From Ramlibacter monticola (GTDB taxonomy: Bacteria; Pseudomonadota; Gammaproteobacteria; Burkholderiales; Burkholderiaceae_C), in the NCBI RefSeq assembly GCF_016722785.1, contig NZ_JAEQNE010000001.1:372001-436000 (forward strand): 64,000 nt of DNA. Reading direction: 5' to 3'. The position numbers and the translations under genes are program-made. The notes below the pieces were generated by a model. That model did not search any database, was not told the DNA's origin, and was given only the letters and a program-made list of their open reading frames with translations. Position 1 is the first letter of the stretch. Every line of letters starts with the position of its first letter. Below, in pieces: positions 1 to 10,652 of this stretch.

Positions 1-526
1 CTTCAGGTCCGACACGCGCACCATCGACACGCCCTACACCCTGGACACCGTCGCCATCGGCCCGGCGGCGATCGCCGTGCCCAAGGTGGTGGCCTTCTTC
101 GGCGCCCTCGTCGCCTCGGCGCTGCTGCTGTGGATCGTGCGGCGCACCGACCTCGGACGCGCGATCCGCGCCGTGGCGAAGGAAAGGCAGGGCGCCCGGC
201 TGGTCGGGATCGACGTGGACCATGTCTACGCCATGAGCTTCGGCATCGGCCTCGGCTGCCTCGGCGCCGCGGCCTGCTTCCTGCTGCCCGCCTACTACGT
301 CAATCCGCAGGTGGGCAACGGCTTCGTGCTGGTGGCCTTCACCATCGTGGTGCTGGGCGGCATGGGCAGCTTCGCCGGGGCGCTGCTCGGAGGACTCCTG
401 ATCGGGGTGGTGGAATCGCTGGGTGGCCTGTGGTTCGGCGAGTCGCTGGGGCAGATCGGGATCTTCCTGCTGTTCATCGCCGTGCTGCTGTTCCGGCCGC
501 AGGGCCTGTTCGGGGCGAAGGCGTGA
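1..526 (+). CDS. livH: Branched-chain amino acid ABC transporter permease, LivH type (5' truncated by window)
   Basis: This is the C-terminal part of an inner-membrane permease of the LivH family; the frame is open from base 2, so the start lies outside the window. Several hydrophobic helices are visible, and the cytoplasmic loop around 'RAVAKERQGARLVGIDVD' corresponds to the conserved LivH segment that contacts the ATPases (R-A-x-A-x-[DE]…A…G-I). It ends in 'LLFRPQGLFGAKA', the usual LivH terminus. Its stop overlaps the livM start (GTGA), and livM, livG and livF follow, so all four form one transporter. The substrate-binding protein is not in the window. The cargo may not be leucine: the downstream catabolic genes suggest an amide, cyclic imide or hydantoin-like compound. 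Confidence 0.9.
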   Translation, partial: FRSDTRTIDTPYTLDTVAIGPAAIAVPKVVAFFGALVASALLLWIVRRTDLGRAIRAVAKERQGARLVGIDVDHVYAMSFGIGLGCLGAAACFLLPAYYVNPQVGNGFVLVAFTIVVLGGMGSFAGALLGGLLIGVVESLGGLWFGESLGQIGIFLLFIAVLLFRPQGLFGAKA

Positions 527-1530
527 GCGGCCGCCGCGACCTGCTGCAGATCGCGGTGTTCGCGCTGGCGGTGCTGCTGCTCGCAGCGACGGCTCGCTCC
601 GGCGTGGTGCTGAACCTGGCGATGATGGCGCTGTACGGTGCGCTGATGGCCGTCGCCTGGAACCTGCTGGGCGGCTACGGCGGCCAGTTCTCCTTTGGCC
701 ACGCGCTCTTCTTCGGGACCGGCGCCTACGCGCAGGCCATCGCGCAGGTGCATGGCGGCATCCCTCCCTGGGTCGCGCTGCCGCTGGCGGTCGCGGCGGC
801 CGCGCTGGTGGGCCTGTTCTTCGGCGCCCTGTCCTTCCGCTATGGGCTGAAGGGCTCCTACTTCGCGCTGGTCACGCTGGCGTTCGCCGAGGTGTTCCGC
901 ATCGTCTCGCTCTCGGTGCCCTTCACCGGCGCCGGCGTCGGCCTGATGGTGCCGCTGAAGGCCGGCGTGGCCAACCTGCAGTTCGCGGACCGTGCCGGCT
1001 ACGTCGTGCTCGCGCTCGGCCTGCTGGTGCCGGGCCTGCTCGTCACGAGCTGGCTGCGCCACTCGCGCTTCGGCGCCTGGCTGCAGGCGGTGCGGGACAA
1101 CGAGGACGCGGCCCGCGCCGTCGGCGTCGATCCCTTCCGGGCCAAGCTGGGCGCCATCGGGCTCTCAGGCGCGCTGATGGGAGCGGCCGGCGCCTTCTAC
1201 GTGCAGGTCTTCCAGTACCTCGATCCCGGCATCGCCTATGGGCCGCACACCTCGGTGGAGGCGCTGGTGGCCGCCATCGTGGGCGGGTTGGGCACCCTGT
1301 GGGGGCCGGTGCTGGGCGCGCTCGTGCTGCACCTGCTGGGCGAGCTCACGCGCAACCTGTTCGGCGGCCTGCCCGGGCTCAATATGGTCATCTACGGGAC
1401 GGTCCTGATCCTGATCGTGATGTTCGCGCCGCGGGGGCTGCTGGGCGTGGGCCAGTCGGTGCGCTGCCTCTGGGCCGGCCCGCGCACGCCGCTGCCGGAG
1501 CCGGAGCCGCGGGAGCGCCTGCATGGCTAG
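523..1530 (+). CDS. livM: Branched-chain amino acid ABC transporter permease, LivM type
   Basis: Second inner-membrane permease of the importer, 335 residues. The GTG at 523 is chosen because it overlaps the livH stop (GTGA) and gives a normal LivM length; the frame stays open upstream through livH but that part has no LivM character. The protein has about eight hydrophobic segments and the LivM signature region 'GGYGGQFSFGHALFFGTGAYAQA' near residues 45-67. The ATPase-contact loop is 'AVRDNEDAARAVGVDPFRAKLGAIGLSGAL' around residues 190-220. The end overlaps livG by 8 bp, indicating translational coupling. Confidence 0.93.
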   Translation: MSGRRDLLQIAVFALAVLLLAATARSGVVLNLAMMALYGALMAVAWNLLGGYGGQFSFGHALFFGTGAYAQAIAQVHGGIPPWVALPLAVAAAALVGLFFGALSFRYGLKGSYFALVTLAFAEVFRIVSLSVPFTGAGVGLMVPLKAGVANLQFADRAGYVVLALGLLVPGLLVTSWLRHSRFGAWLQAVRDNEDAARAVGVDPFRAKLGAIGLSGALMGAAGAFYVQVFQYLDPGIAYGPHTSVEALVAAIVGGLGTLWGPVLGALVLHLLGELTRNLFGGLPGLNMVIYGTVLILIVMFAPRGLLGVGQSVRCLWAGPRTPLPEPEPRERLHG

Positions 1531-2275
1531 CCCGCTGCTGCGCGTGCAGGGCCTCGCCAAGTCCTTCGGCGGGCTGGCGGCCGTGCAGGACGTGTCCCTG
1601 GACCTGCCGGAGGGCCGCCTCGCGGCGCTCATCGGGCCCAACGGCGCCGGCAAGACCACCTTGTTCGCGCTCGTCTCCGGCTTCCTGCGCCCGGACGCGG
1701 GCAGCGTGGCGTTCGCCGGCGCGGACATCACGGGCCAGCCGCCGCACCTGAACGCGCGCCGCGGCATGACGCGCACCTTCCAGATCGTGCAGCCCTTCGC
1801 CTCGCAGACGGTGCGCGAGAACATCGCGGTCGGCGCCCACCTGCACTGCGCCGACCGGCGCGAGGCCCTGGCCCGGGCCGAGGCGGTGGCGCAGCGCGTC
1901 GGCCTCGCGGCCCAGTTGCACAAGCCCGCGGGCGAGCTCACGGTGGCCGGCCGCAAGCGGCTCGAACTGGCGCGCGCGCTCGCCACCCGGCCGCGGCTGC
2001 TGCTGCTCGACGAAGTGCTGGCGGGCCTCAATCCGCAGGAAGTGGCCGAGATGCTGCCGGTGGTCCGGGAGATCGCCGCCGGCGGAGTCGGCGTGCTGAT
2101 GATCGAGCACGTGATGCAGGCCGTCATGCACCTCGCGCAGCACGTCTGGGTGCTGGCGCAGGGCCGCATGATCGCTTCCGGCACGCCGGAGGAAGTGACC
2201 CGCGACCCCCGGGTGATCGAGGCCTACCTGGGGCACGGCACGGCCCGGCGGCTGGCGCAAGGAGCCGTCCGGTGA
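1523..2275 (+). CDS. livG: ABC transporter ATP-binding protein, LivG type
   Basis: Cytoplasmic ATPase of 250 residues that powers the LivHM permease. The Walker A motif is GPNGAGKTT (about residues 38-46) and Walker B is LLLLDEVLAGL (about 158-168). The ABC signature is atypical: instead of LSGGQ the segment reads 'LTVAGRKRLELARAL'. A divergent signature of this kind occurs in one LivG subgroup and is not in itself a sign of inactivity, because the partner LivF carries a canonical LSGGEQQ. The gene overlaps livM upstream by 8 bp and livF downstream by 4 bp (GTGA). Confidence 0.93.
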   Translation: MASPLLRVQGLAKSFGGLAAVQDVSLDLPEGRLAALIGPNGAGKTTLFALVSGFLRPDAGSVAFAGADITGQPPHLNARRGMTRTFQIVQPFASQTVRENIAVGAHLHCADRREALARAEAVAQRVGLAAQLHKPAGELTVAGRKRLELARALATRPRLLLLDEVLAGLNPQEVAEMLPVVREIAAGGVGVLMIEHVMQAVMHLAQHVWVLAQGRMIASGTPEEVTRDPRVIEAYLGHGTARRLAQGAVR

Positions 2276-2985
2276 GCGACGCCCTGCTCTCCGTGCGCGG
2301 CCTGCGCAGCGGCTACGGCCCCGTCGAGGTGCTGAGGGGGATCGACCTCGACATCGCGCCCGGCGAGATCGTGGCCCTGCTCGGAAGCAACGGCGCCGGC
2401 AAGACGACCTTCAACCAGACGGTCAGCGCCCTGCTGCCGGCCCGCGCCGGCAGCATCTGCTTCGACGGCCGCGACATCACCCGCGCCCATTACCGCGAGG
2501 TGGTCGCGCGCGGGCTGATCCACGTGCCCGAAGGACGCCGCATCTTCCCCAACCTCTCGGTGCTGGAGAACCTGGTGCTGGGCGCGTTCGCGCGCGGCCG
2601 CGCCCAGCGCGCCGTCAACCTGGAGCGCGTGTTCGACATCTTTCCGCGCCTGCGCGAGCGCACGGCACAGGTCGCCGGCACGCTCAGCGGCGGGGAGCAG
2701 CAGATGCTGGCGATCGGCCGCGGGCTCATGGGCGAGCCGCGCCTGCTGATCCTCGACGAGCCTTCGCTGGGGCTGTCGCCGCGGCTGGTGGAGGAGCTGT
2801 TCGGGCTGATCGCCCGGCTGCACGCGCAGGGGCTCGCCATCCTGCTCGTGGAACAGAACGTCGCGCAGTCGCTGGAGATCGCGCAGCGCGCCTGCGTGAT
2901 GGAGAACGGCGCGATCCGGTTTTCCGGCACCGGCGCGGAACTGCTCGCCAGCGACCGCCTGCGCCAGGCGTACCTCGGAGTGTGA
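2272..2985 (+). CDS. livF: ABC transporter ATP-binding protein, LivF type
   Basis: Second ATPase of the importer, 237 residues, the usual LivF length. Walker A is GSNGAGKTT (about residues 36-44), the signature is LSGGEQQMLAIGRGL (about 138-152) and Walker B is LLILDEPSLGLSP. The GTG start overlaps the livG stop. Four bases separate its stop from the next start, so the amidohydrolase and flavoprotein genes are very likely on the same transcript. Confidence 0.94.
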   Translation: MSDALLSVRGLRSGYGPVEVLRGIDLDIAPGEIVALLGSNGAGKTTFNQTVSALLPARAGSICFDGRDITRAHYREVVARGLIHVPEGRRIFPNLSVLENLVLGAFARGRAQRAVNLERVFDIFPRLRERTAQVAGTLSGGEQQMLAIGRGLMGEPRLLILDEPSLGLSPRLVEELFGLIARLHAQGLAILLVEQNVAQSLEIAQRACVMENGAIRFSGTGAELLASDRLRQAYLGV

Positions 2986-2989
2986 AGCC

Positions 2990-4456
2990 ATGGACTACGA
3001 CCTTTTGATCCGCAACGTCCGTGTCGTGCGCCCGCACGGCAACGGGGTGCACGAGAGCGACATCGCGATCCGCGACGGCAGGTTCGCGCGCGTGGCGCCG
3101 GGAATCGATCCCGCGTCGGCAAGGCAGGTGCACGAAGGCGGCGGCCTGCTCGCCTTCCCCGGCGTCGTCGATGCCCACATGCACAGCGGCATCTACTCGC
3201 CGCTGGCGGAGGACGCGGTGAGCGAGTCCAGGGCGGCGGCCATGGGCGGGGTGACGTCCAGCCTGAACTACTTCCGCACCGGCCAGTACTACCTGAACAA
3301 GGGCGGCCCCTACGCCGACTTCTTCCCCGAGGTGCTGCAGGTCTCGAAGGACCGCTTCCACGTGGACTACGGCTACCACCTGGCACCCATGGACGGTACG
3401 CACATCTCCGAGATCCCGATGCTGGTGGAGAAGCACGGCGTGGCCAGCTTCAAGATCTTCATGTTCTACGGCTCGCACGGGCTGCACGGCGCCAGCGATT
3501 CGCAGCGGCAGTTCCTCATGATCGCCGACGACCAGCGCTACGACTACGCGCACTTCGAGTTCGTCATGCGCGGCGTGCAGACGGCGCGCGAGCGCTTCCC
3601 CGAGCGGGCGCACCAGATCTCGCTGTCGCTGCACTGCGAGACGGCGGAGATCATGACGGCCTACACCCGGATCGTCGAGAAGGACGCCTCGCTGAAGGGC
3701 CTGGCCGCCTACAGCGCCTCGCGGCCGCAGCACTCCGAGGGCCTGGCGGTGTTCATCGCGAGCTACCTCGCGCACGAGACGGCGCTGCCCACGATCAACC
3801 TGCTGCACCTGAGCTCGCGCAAGGCGGTGCAGGCGGCGCTGATGATGGCCGACGTGTTCCCGCACATCGACTTCCGGCGCGAGGTGACGATCGGGCACCT
3901 GATGCTGGACATCCACTCGCCGGCGGCGGAGCTGGCCAAGGTCAATCCGCCGATCCGCCCGCGCGAGGACGTCGAGTTCCTCTGGCAGGCGCTGCTCGCG
4001 GGCGAGCTGGACTGGGTCGTGTCCGACCACGCCTGCTGCCGCCACGAGAGCAAGATCCCCAGCCGCTACTTCGGCAACATCTGGATGGCCAAGAGCGGCT
4101 TCGGCGGCACCGAGTACCTGCTGCCGGCCCTGGTGAGCGAGGGCACCCGCCGCGGCATGGGCTACAACCACATGGCGCGCGTCACGAGCTGGACGCCGGC
4201 GCAGCGCTTCGGGCTGAACCGCAAGGGCGACATCGCGGAGGGCTACGACGCCGACCTCGCGCTGGTCGACCCGAACCGGACCTGGACCATCCGCGCGAGC
4301 GAGTCGCCCTCGACCCAGGGCTACACGCCTTTCGAGGGGATCGAGCTGTCGGCGCGGGTGGAGGCGACGTTCCTGCGCGGTGGGCAGGTCTACGCGCACG
4401 ACCGCGGGGTGATCGGCGCGCCGCGCGGCCAGTACCTGTTCCGCCCGACGGACTGA
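2990..4456 (+). CDS. Amidohydrolase of the dihydropyrimidinase/hydantoinase/dihydroorotase family
   Basis: A 488-residue metal-dependent cyclic-amide hydrolase. What is seen: the HxH metal-binding motif in 'VDAHMHSGIYSP' (about residues 61-65), a candidate carboxylated lysine in 'ASFKIFMFYGSHG', histidines in 'LSLHCE' and 'LLHLSS', and the catalytic Asp in 'VVSDHACC'. Family knowledge: such enzymes open hydantoins, dihydropyrimidines, allantoin or dihydroorotate. The substrate cannot be read from sequence. Being 4 bp behind livF and 3 bp ahead of a flavoprotein argues for catabolism of whatever the importer brings in, rather than pyrimidine synthesis. The start at 2990 has GGAG about 10 bases upstream. 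Confidence 0.85.
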   Translation: MDYDLLIRNVRVVRPHGNGVHESDIAIRDGRFARVAPGIDPASARQVHEGGGLLAFPGVVDAHMHSGIYSPLAEDAVSESRAAAMGGVTSSLNYFRTGQYYLNKGGPYADFFPEVLQVSKDRFHVDYGYHLAPMDGTHISEIPMLVEKHGVASFKIFMFYGSHGLHGASDSQRQFLMIADDQRYDYAHFEFVMRGVQTARERFPERAHQISLSLHCETAEIMTAYTRIVEKDASLKGLAAYSASRPQHSEGLAVFIASYLAHETALPTINLLHLSSRKAVQAALMMADVFPHIDFRREVTIGHLMLDIHSPAAELAKVNPPIRPREDVEFLWQALLAGELDWVVSDHACCRHESKIPSRYFGNIWMAKSGFGGTEYLLPALVSEGTRRGMGYNHMARVTSWTPAQRFGLNRKGDIAEGYDADLALVDPNRTWTIRASESPSTQGYTPFEGIELSARVEATFLRGGQVYAHDRGVIGAPRGQYLFRPTD

Positions 4457-4459
4457 AGA

Positions 4460-5815
4460 ATGGACAGCGCGATCCGGGTGGTGCGCACGGAAAGGCTGGA
4501 GGCCGCCGTGCAGGTGCCGGTGGCGATCGTCGGGGGCGGCGCCTGCGGCCTCACGGCGGCGATCGCGCTGGCAGACGCCGGTATCGCCTGCATGGTGCTG
4601 GAGCGCGACGCGACGCCGAGCGGCTCGACGGCCTTGTCCTCCGGCTTCATCCCCGCCGCCGGCACGCAGGTGCAGCGGGCGCAGGGCATCGCCGACAGCC
4701 CCGCGCTGTTCGCCGGGGACATCCGCCAGAAGGCACGCGGGACGGCGGCGGAACACCTGGTTGCCGCCTACGCGCAGGCGGCGGCTCCCGCCCTCGACGC
4801 CCTCGCCGCGCACGGGCTGCGCTTCGACGTGCTCACCGGCTTCCTCTATCCGGGACATGGCCTGCACCGGATGCACAGCCTGCCGCAGCGCACCGGCGCG
4901 GCGCTGGTCGCCGCCCTGCTGGAGGCGGCGAAGGCGGCGGGGATCGACGTCCTGGGCTCGGCCCGCGTCGTCGAACTCCACGCCGATGCGCAGGACCGCA
5001 TCCTCGGCGTCGGCATCGAGCGTCCCGGGGGCGCCATCGAAACCCTGGCCTGCGAGGTGCTGCTGCTCGCCTGCAACGGCTTCGGTGGCCATCCGCGGCT
5101 CGTGCGCGAGCTCCTGCCGGAGATGCGGGGCGCGGTCTTCGCGGGGCACACCGGCAACGACGGCAGCGCGATCCTCTGGGGCCGGCAGCTCGGGGCGGCG
5201 CTGGCCGACCTGGGTGGCTACCAGGGCCATGGTTCCTGGGTGGTGCCGCAGGGTGCGCTCATGACCTGGGCCGTGATGATGGAAGGGGGCGTGCAGCTCA
5301 ACGCGCGCGGCGAGCGCTTCCACGAGGAGACGCAGGGCTATTCGGAAGCGGCGGTGGAGGTGCTGGCGCAGCCGGGGGGGATCGCGTGGAACGTGTTCGG
5401 CGATGCGCAGCTCGCGCTGGCGCGGGAGTTCCCCGATTTCCGGGAGGCCGAGAAGGCCGGCGCGGTGCGAACCGCGCAGGATCGCCACGGATTGGCGCGC
5501 ATCGTCGGCTGCGCAGCCGCGGCGCTCGCGCCGGAGATCGAGCGCTTCGGTCCGCCCTTCCATGCGGTGCGGGTGACGGGTGCCCTGTTCCATACGCAGG
5601 GCGGGCTCGACATCGACGCGGAGTGCCGCGTCCGGCGGCCCGACGGCTCCGTGCTCCCCAACCTGCTGGCCGCGGGCGGGGCCGCGCGCGGCGTAAGCGG
5701 GAACGCGGCGTGGGGCTATCTGTCCGGCAACGGGCTGCTCAGCGCGGTGGCGGGAGGCTGGATCGCGGCGCGGACGGCCGCGGACGAGCTCAGTGCTTCT
5801 CTTTCGCGTGGTTGA
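4460..5815 (+). CDS. FAD-dependent oxidoreductase (fumarate reductase/ketosteroid dehydrogenase-like flavoprotein)
   Basis: A 451-residue flavoprotein of the FAD_binding_2 type. The N-terminal dinucleotide-binding motif is 'VAIVGGGACGLTAAIALADAG' (about residues 16-36) followed by an acidic residue in 'MVLERD'. The C-terminal FAD motif 'PNLLAAGGAARGVSG…GYLSGNGLLSAVAGG' is typical of the fumarate reductase/3-ketosteroid dehydrogenase superfamily. It begins 3 bp after the amidohydrolase and probably dehydrogenates or reduces the same substrate or its product. Its last 26 bases overlap the 3' end of fdx on the opposite strand. The reaction is unknown. Confidence 0.82.
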   Translation: MDSAIRVVRTERLEAAVQVPVAIVGGGACGLTAAIALADAGIACMVLERDATPSGSTALSSGFIPAAGTQVQRAQGIADSPALFAGDIRQKARGTAAEHLVAAYAQAAAPALDALAAHGLRFDVLTGFLYPGHGLHRMHSLPQRTGAALVAALLEAAKAAGIDVLGSARVVELHADAQDRILGVGIERPGGAIETLACEVLLLACNGFGGHPRLVRELLPEMRGAVFAGHTGNDGSAILWGRQLGAALADLGGYQGHGSWVVPQGALMTWAVMMEGGVQLNARGERFHEETQGYSEAAVEVLAQPGGIAWNVFGDAQLALAREFPDFREAEKAGAVRTAQDRHGLARIVGCAAAALAPEIERFGPPFHAVRVTGALFHTQGGLDIDAECRVRRPDGSVLPNLLAAGGAARGVSGNAAWGYLSGNGLLSAVAGGWIAARTAADELSASLSRG

Positions 5816-6128
5816 TCGAGTACTTCGGGATCTCGACCACCAGGTCCTTCTGCGCCAGGATCGCCTGGCAGGACAGGCGCGATTCGGCTTCCAGGCCCCA
5901 GGCCCGGTCCAGCAGGTCTTCCTCGTTCTCGTCCATCTCGTTGAGCGAGCGGAAGCCCTCGCGCACGATCACGTGGCAGGTCGTGCAGGCGCAGCTCATG
6001 TCGCAGGCGTGTTCGACCTGGATGCCGTTGTCCAGCAGCGCTTCGCAGATCGAGGTACCGGGCGGCGCCGTCACTTCCGCGCCGTTGGGGCAGTACTCGG
6101 GATGGGGCAGGATCTTGATGGTGGGCAT
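5790..6128 (-). CDS. fdx: ISC-type [2Fe-2S] ferredoxin
   Basis: A 112-residue adrenodoxin-type ferredoxin, the electron donor of the isc iron-sulfur assembly pathway. The cluster ligands are visible: 'HACDMSCACTTCHVIV' (CX5CX2C) and a fourth Cys in 'RLSCQAILA'. The ATG at 6128 gives the normal N-terminus 'MPTIKILPHPEYCPNG'. It is the last gene of the operon, 20 bp after hscA. No iscX follows; instead the flavoprotein gene overlaps convergently. Confidence 0.95.
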   Translation of the reverse strand: MPTIKILPHPEYCPNGAEVTAPPGTSICEALLDNGIQVEHACDMSCACTTCHVIVREGFRSLNEMDENEEDLLDRAWGLEAESRLSCQAILAQKDLVVEIPKYSINHAKEKH

Positions 6129-6148
6129 AGGTGGAGGGTCGTCCTGCC

Positions 6149-8008
<1,860 letters not shown>

Positions 8009-8027
8009 GGCTTGTGCGGTGAACCCG

Positions 8028-8546
8028 CTATTGTCCCAGTTGCGCGAGCCGCGCCTCGATGTCGCCGCCAAAGCGCTCGACGAACATGAGGGCTCTGACC
8101 TGTTGCGCCGCGCCCTGCGGGTCGTTCTCCACGTCCAGCAGCTCGTGGATGCGCCCCAGCATCTCGCGCCGCCGCTTCAGCACGCGGTCGGTCAGCGCGT
8201 CGAGCTCTTCCTCGCTGTCGGCCTCCTCGAGCGCCTCCCGCCAGTCCATCTGCTCCAGCAGGAACTCGCCGGGCATGGCGGTGTTGCTGTGCTTCTCGAT
8301 CGGCGCGCCCCGCAGCTCGCACAGGTACTCGGCGCGCCTGAGGGGGTCCTTCAGGCGCTGGTAGGCCTCGTTGATGCGCACCGACCACTGCAGGGCGAGG
8401 CGCTGCGCGGCAGCGCCCTGGCCGGCGAACTTGTCCGGGTGCGCCTCGCGTTGCAGGTCCTTCCAGCGCGCGTCGATCCCGGCGCGATCCTGCTCGAAGC
8501 GCTGCGGCAGGCCGAACAGTTGGAAGTCGCTGTAACTCAGGTCCAT
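8028..8546 (-). CDS. hscB: Fe-S assembly J-domain co-chaperone HscB
   Basis: A 172-residue J-protein that delivers IscU to HscA. The J-domain contains the HPD motif in '[10 protein letters not shown]' and begins '[14 protein letters not shown]'. The C-terminal three-helix IscU-binding domain follows from about residue 85. The ATG at 8546 is chosen because it gives the standard length and N-terminus; a GTG at 8603 would add 19 residues encoded by a terminator-like hairpin. No clear Shine-Dalgarno precedes 8546, and the hairpin with its T-run sits directly upstream. Confidence 0.93.
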   Translation of the reverse strand: MDLSYSDFQLFGLPQRFEQDRAGIDARWKDLQREAHPDKFAGQGAAAQRLALQWSVRINEAYQRLKDPLRRAEYLCELRGAPIEKHSNTAMPGEFLLEQMDWREALEEADSEEELDALTDRVLKRRREMLGRIHELLDVENDPQGAAQQVRALMFVERFGGDIEARLAQLGQ

Positions 8547-8555
8547 CGCGTCAGC

Positions 8556-8580
8556 AAAAAAACGCCGCCCGTGCGGCGGC
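8556..8580 (-). terminator. Rho-independent terminator-like hairpin between iscA and hscB
   Basis: Read on the minus strand, a perfect 6-bp GC stem (GCCGCC/GGCGGC, arms 8575-8580 and 8564-8569) with a 5-base loop is followed at once by seven T residues (8562-8556). This is the textbook shape of an intrinsic terminator, placed about 10 bases before the hscB start. It would separate iscRSUA from hscBA-fdx unless read-through occurs. Confidence 0.75.
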
Positions 8581-8624
8581 TTGTTCCAGTGCCACCGCGG
8601 CACCGGCTGGGCCGGGCCGCTGGT

Positions 8625-8668
8625 GGCGCCCCCTCGAGGGGGAGGCGCCGCAGGCGCCGCGGGGGGGA
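8625..8668. repeat. GC-rich double hairpin in the iscA-hscB spacer (possible dispersed intergenic element)
   Basis: A self-complementary CCCCCTCGAGGGGG core (8629-8642) flanked by GGCGCC (8625-8630) and GGAGGCGCC is followed by a second small GGCGCC-containing inverted repeat and a G-run. Elements of similar design (C-run, inverted G-run, then a small GC hairpin) occur again at 25135-25175. They may be members of a REP-like family; copy number elsewhere is unknown. Confidence 0.4.
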
Positions 8669-8669
8669 G

Positions 8670-8993
8670 TCAAACCCTGAAGGACTCTCCGCATCCGCAG
8701 CGGTCGCGTTCGTTGGGGTTGTTGAACCGGAAGCCCTCGTTGAGGCCCTCGCGCACGAAGTCCAGCTCCGTGCCGTCGATGTAGGCCAGGCTCTTCGGAT
8801 CCACGAGCAGCTTCACGCCGTGGTTCTCGAACACGACGTCTTCCGGCGCCACCTCGTCCACGTACTCCAGCTTGTACGCGAGCCCCGAGCACCCGGTGGT
8901 CTTGACGCCGAGGCGTACGCCCACGCCCTTGCCCCGCCTGGCAAGGTAGCGTGAGACATGCCGCGCCGCGGCTTCGGTGAGCGAAACGGCCAT
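8670..8993 (-). CDS. iscA: Iron-sulfur cluster assembly protein IscA
   Basis: A 107-residue A-type cluster carrier. The three conserved cysteines are present: '[13 protein letters not shown]' and the C-terminal '[10 protein letters not shown]'. The ATG at 8993 gives '[21 protein letters not shown]', the standard start. Only 2 bp separate it from iscU. A terminator-like hairpin follows before hscB, so iscA may be the last gene of the abundant transcript. Confidence 0.95.
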   Translation of the reverse strand: MAVSLTEAAARHVSRYLARRGKGVGVRLGVKTTGCSGLAYKLEYVDEVAPEDVVFENHGVKLLVDPKSLAYIDGTELDFVREGLNEGFRFNNPNERDRCGCGESFRV

Positions 8994-8995
8994 CT

Positions 8996-9382
8996 TCAGT
9001 TCGAATGCTTCTTCTTGTAGTCCTCGACGGCGGCCTTGATCGCGTCCTCGGCGAGGATCGAGCAGTGGATCTTCACCGGCGGCAGCGCGAGTTCCTCGGC
9101 GATCTGGCTGTTCTTGATCGACGCGGCCTGGTCCAGCGTCTTGCCCTTGACCCATTCGGTCACGAGCGAGCTGGAGGCGATGGCCGAGCCGCAGCCGTAG
9201 GTCTTGAAGCGGGCATCCTCGATCACGCCGGTGGCCGGGTTGACCTTGATCTGCAGCTTCATGACGTCGCCGCAGGCGGGCGCGCCCACCATGCCGGTGC
9301 CGACGTCCTCGTCGCCCTTCGCGAACGAGCCCACGTTGCGCGGGTTCTCGTAATGCTCGACGACCTTCTGCGAATAAGACAT
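8996..9382 (-). CDS. iscU: Fe-S cluster scaffold protein IscU
   Basis: A 128-residue scaffold on which [2Fe-2S] clusters are built. The three ligand cysteines are seen in '[10 protein letters not shown]', '[11 protein letters not shown]' and '[12 protein letters not shown]'. The LPPVK motif recognised by HscA precedes the last Cys ('[10 protein letters not shown]'), which fits the presence of hscA downstream. The gene lies 21 bp after iscS and 2 bp before iscA. Confidence 0.97.
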   Translation of the reverse strand: MSYSQKVVEHYENPRNVGSFAKGDEDVGTGMVGAPACGDVMKLQIKVNPATGVIEDARFKTYGCGSAIASSSLVTEWVKGKTLDQAASIKNSQIAEELALPPVKIHCSILAEDAIKAAVEDYKKKHSN

Positions 9383-9403
9383 TGGGTACTCCTGTTCCTC
9401 TCT

Positions 9404-10624
9404 TTAGTGAGCCGTCCACTGGATGGTGGCCAGGTCGATGCCGTCCTGGTACATCTCCCACAGCGGGCTCAGCTCGCGCAGCTTCGCGACGTTCTGCCTG
9501 ATCGTCGAAACCGCGTAGTCGATTTCCTCTTCCGTCGTGAAACGGCCGATGGTCATGCGCAGGCTGCTGTGCGCCAGTTCGTCGCTGCGGCCCAGCGCGC
9601 GCAGCACGTAGCTTGGCTCCAGCGACGCGGACGTGCAGGCCGAGCCCGAAGAGACCGCGAGGCCCTTGATGCCCATGATCAGCGACTCGCCCTCGACGAA
9701 GTTGAAGCTCATGTTCAGGTTGTGCGGCACCCGGTGCTCCAGGTGGCCGTTGATGAAGACCTGTTCGACGTCCTTCAGGCCATCGAGCAGGCGCTTCTGC
9801 AACTTGCGCACGTGCTCCAGGTCCTTCTGCATCTCTTCCCGGGCGATGCGGAAGGCCTCGCCCATGCCGACGATCTGGTGCGTGGGCAGCGTGCCGGAGC
9901 GCATGCCGCGCTCGTGGCCGCCGCCGTGCATCTGCGCTTCCAGGCGAACGCGCGGCTTGCGGCGCACGTACAGCGCGCCGATGCCCTTGGGGCCGTAGGT
10001 CTTGTGCGACGCCAGGCTCATGAGGTCCACCGGCAGCTTCGCCAGGTCGATCTGCACCTTGCCCGTGGCCTGCGCGGCGTCGACGTGGAACAGCACGCCC
10101 TTCTCGCGGCAGAGCGCGCCGAGCGTGGGGATGTCCTGCACGACGCCGATCTCGTTGTTCACGAACATCACCGAGGCGAGGATCGTGTCGGGACGCAGCG
10201 CCGCCTTGAACCGCTCCAGGTCCAGCATGCCGTCTTCCTGCACGTCGAGGTAGGTGACCTCGAAGCCCTGGCGCTCCAGCTCGCGCATGGTGTCGAGCAC
10301 CGCCTTGTGCTCGGTCTTCACCGTGATCAGGTGCTTGCCGCGCGACTTGTAGAAGTGCGCGGCGCCCTTCAGCGCGAGGTTGTTGGATTCGGTGGCGCCC
10401 GAGGTCCAGACGATCTCGCGCGGATCCGCCCCGATCAGGTCGGCCACCTGCTGGCGCGCTTTCTCCACGGCCTCTTCGGCCTCCCAGCCCCACGCGTGGC
10501 TGCGCGAGGCCGGATTGCCGAAGTGCTCGCGCAACCAGGGGACCATGGCGTCGACCACGCGCGGATCGACCGGCGTCGTCGCGCCGTAGTCCATGTAGAT
10601 CGGGAAATGGGGCGTCATGTCCAT
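9404..10624 (-). CDS. iscS: Cysteine desulfurase IscS
   Basis: PLP enzyme of 406 residues that converts cysteine to alanine and passes persulfide sulfur to IscU. The PLP-binding Lys is in '[18 protein letters not shown]', the catalytic loop Cys in '[17 protein letters not shown]', and the N-terminus '[17 protein letters not shown]' is typical. Two in-frame ATGs (10624 and 10618) are possible starts, differing by two residues. It follows iscR by 28 bp. Confidence 0.97.
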   Translation of the reverse strand: MDMTPHFPIYMDYGATTPVDPRVVDAMVPWLREHFGNPASRSHAWGWEAEEAVEKARQQVADLIGADPREIVWTSGATESNNLALKGAAHFYKSRGKHLITVKTEHKAVLDTMRELERQGFEVTYLDVQEDGMLDLERFKAALRPDTILASVMFVNNEIGVVQDIPTLGALCREKGVLFHVDAAQATGKVQIDLAKLPVDLMSLASHKTYGPKGIGALYVRRKPRVRLEAQMHGGGHERGMRSGTLPTHQIVGMGEAFRIAREEMQKDLEHVRKLQKRLLDGLKDVEQVFINGHLEHRVPHNLNMSFNFVEGESLIMGIKGLAVSSGSACTSASLEPSYVLRALGRSDELAHSSLRMTIGRFTTEEEIDYAVSTIRQNVAKLRELSPLWEMYQDGIDLATIQWTAH

Positions 10625-10652
10625 GTGCGTATGGATCCGTCTCGTGCTGCTG

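Noticed and set aside
130..522. N-terminal extension of LivM into livH
   Set aside because: The frame is open but the sequence is Arg-rich and hydrophilic with no permease character. The GTG at 523 gives the normal LivM.
5770..5830. iscX downstream of fdx
   Set aside because: The region is occupied by the convergent flavoprotein gene; no IscX-like frame is present.
8547..8603. Longer HscB starting at GTG 8603
   Set aside because: The extra 19 residues are encoded by the terminator-like hairpin, and the shorter form has the family's standard length and N-terminus.
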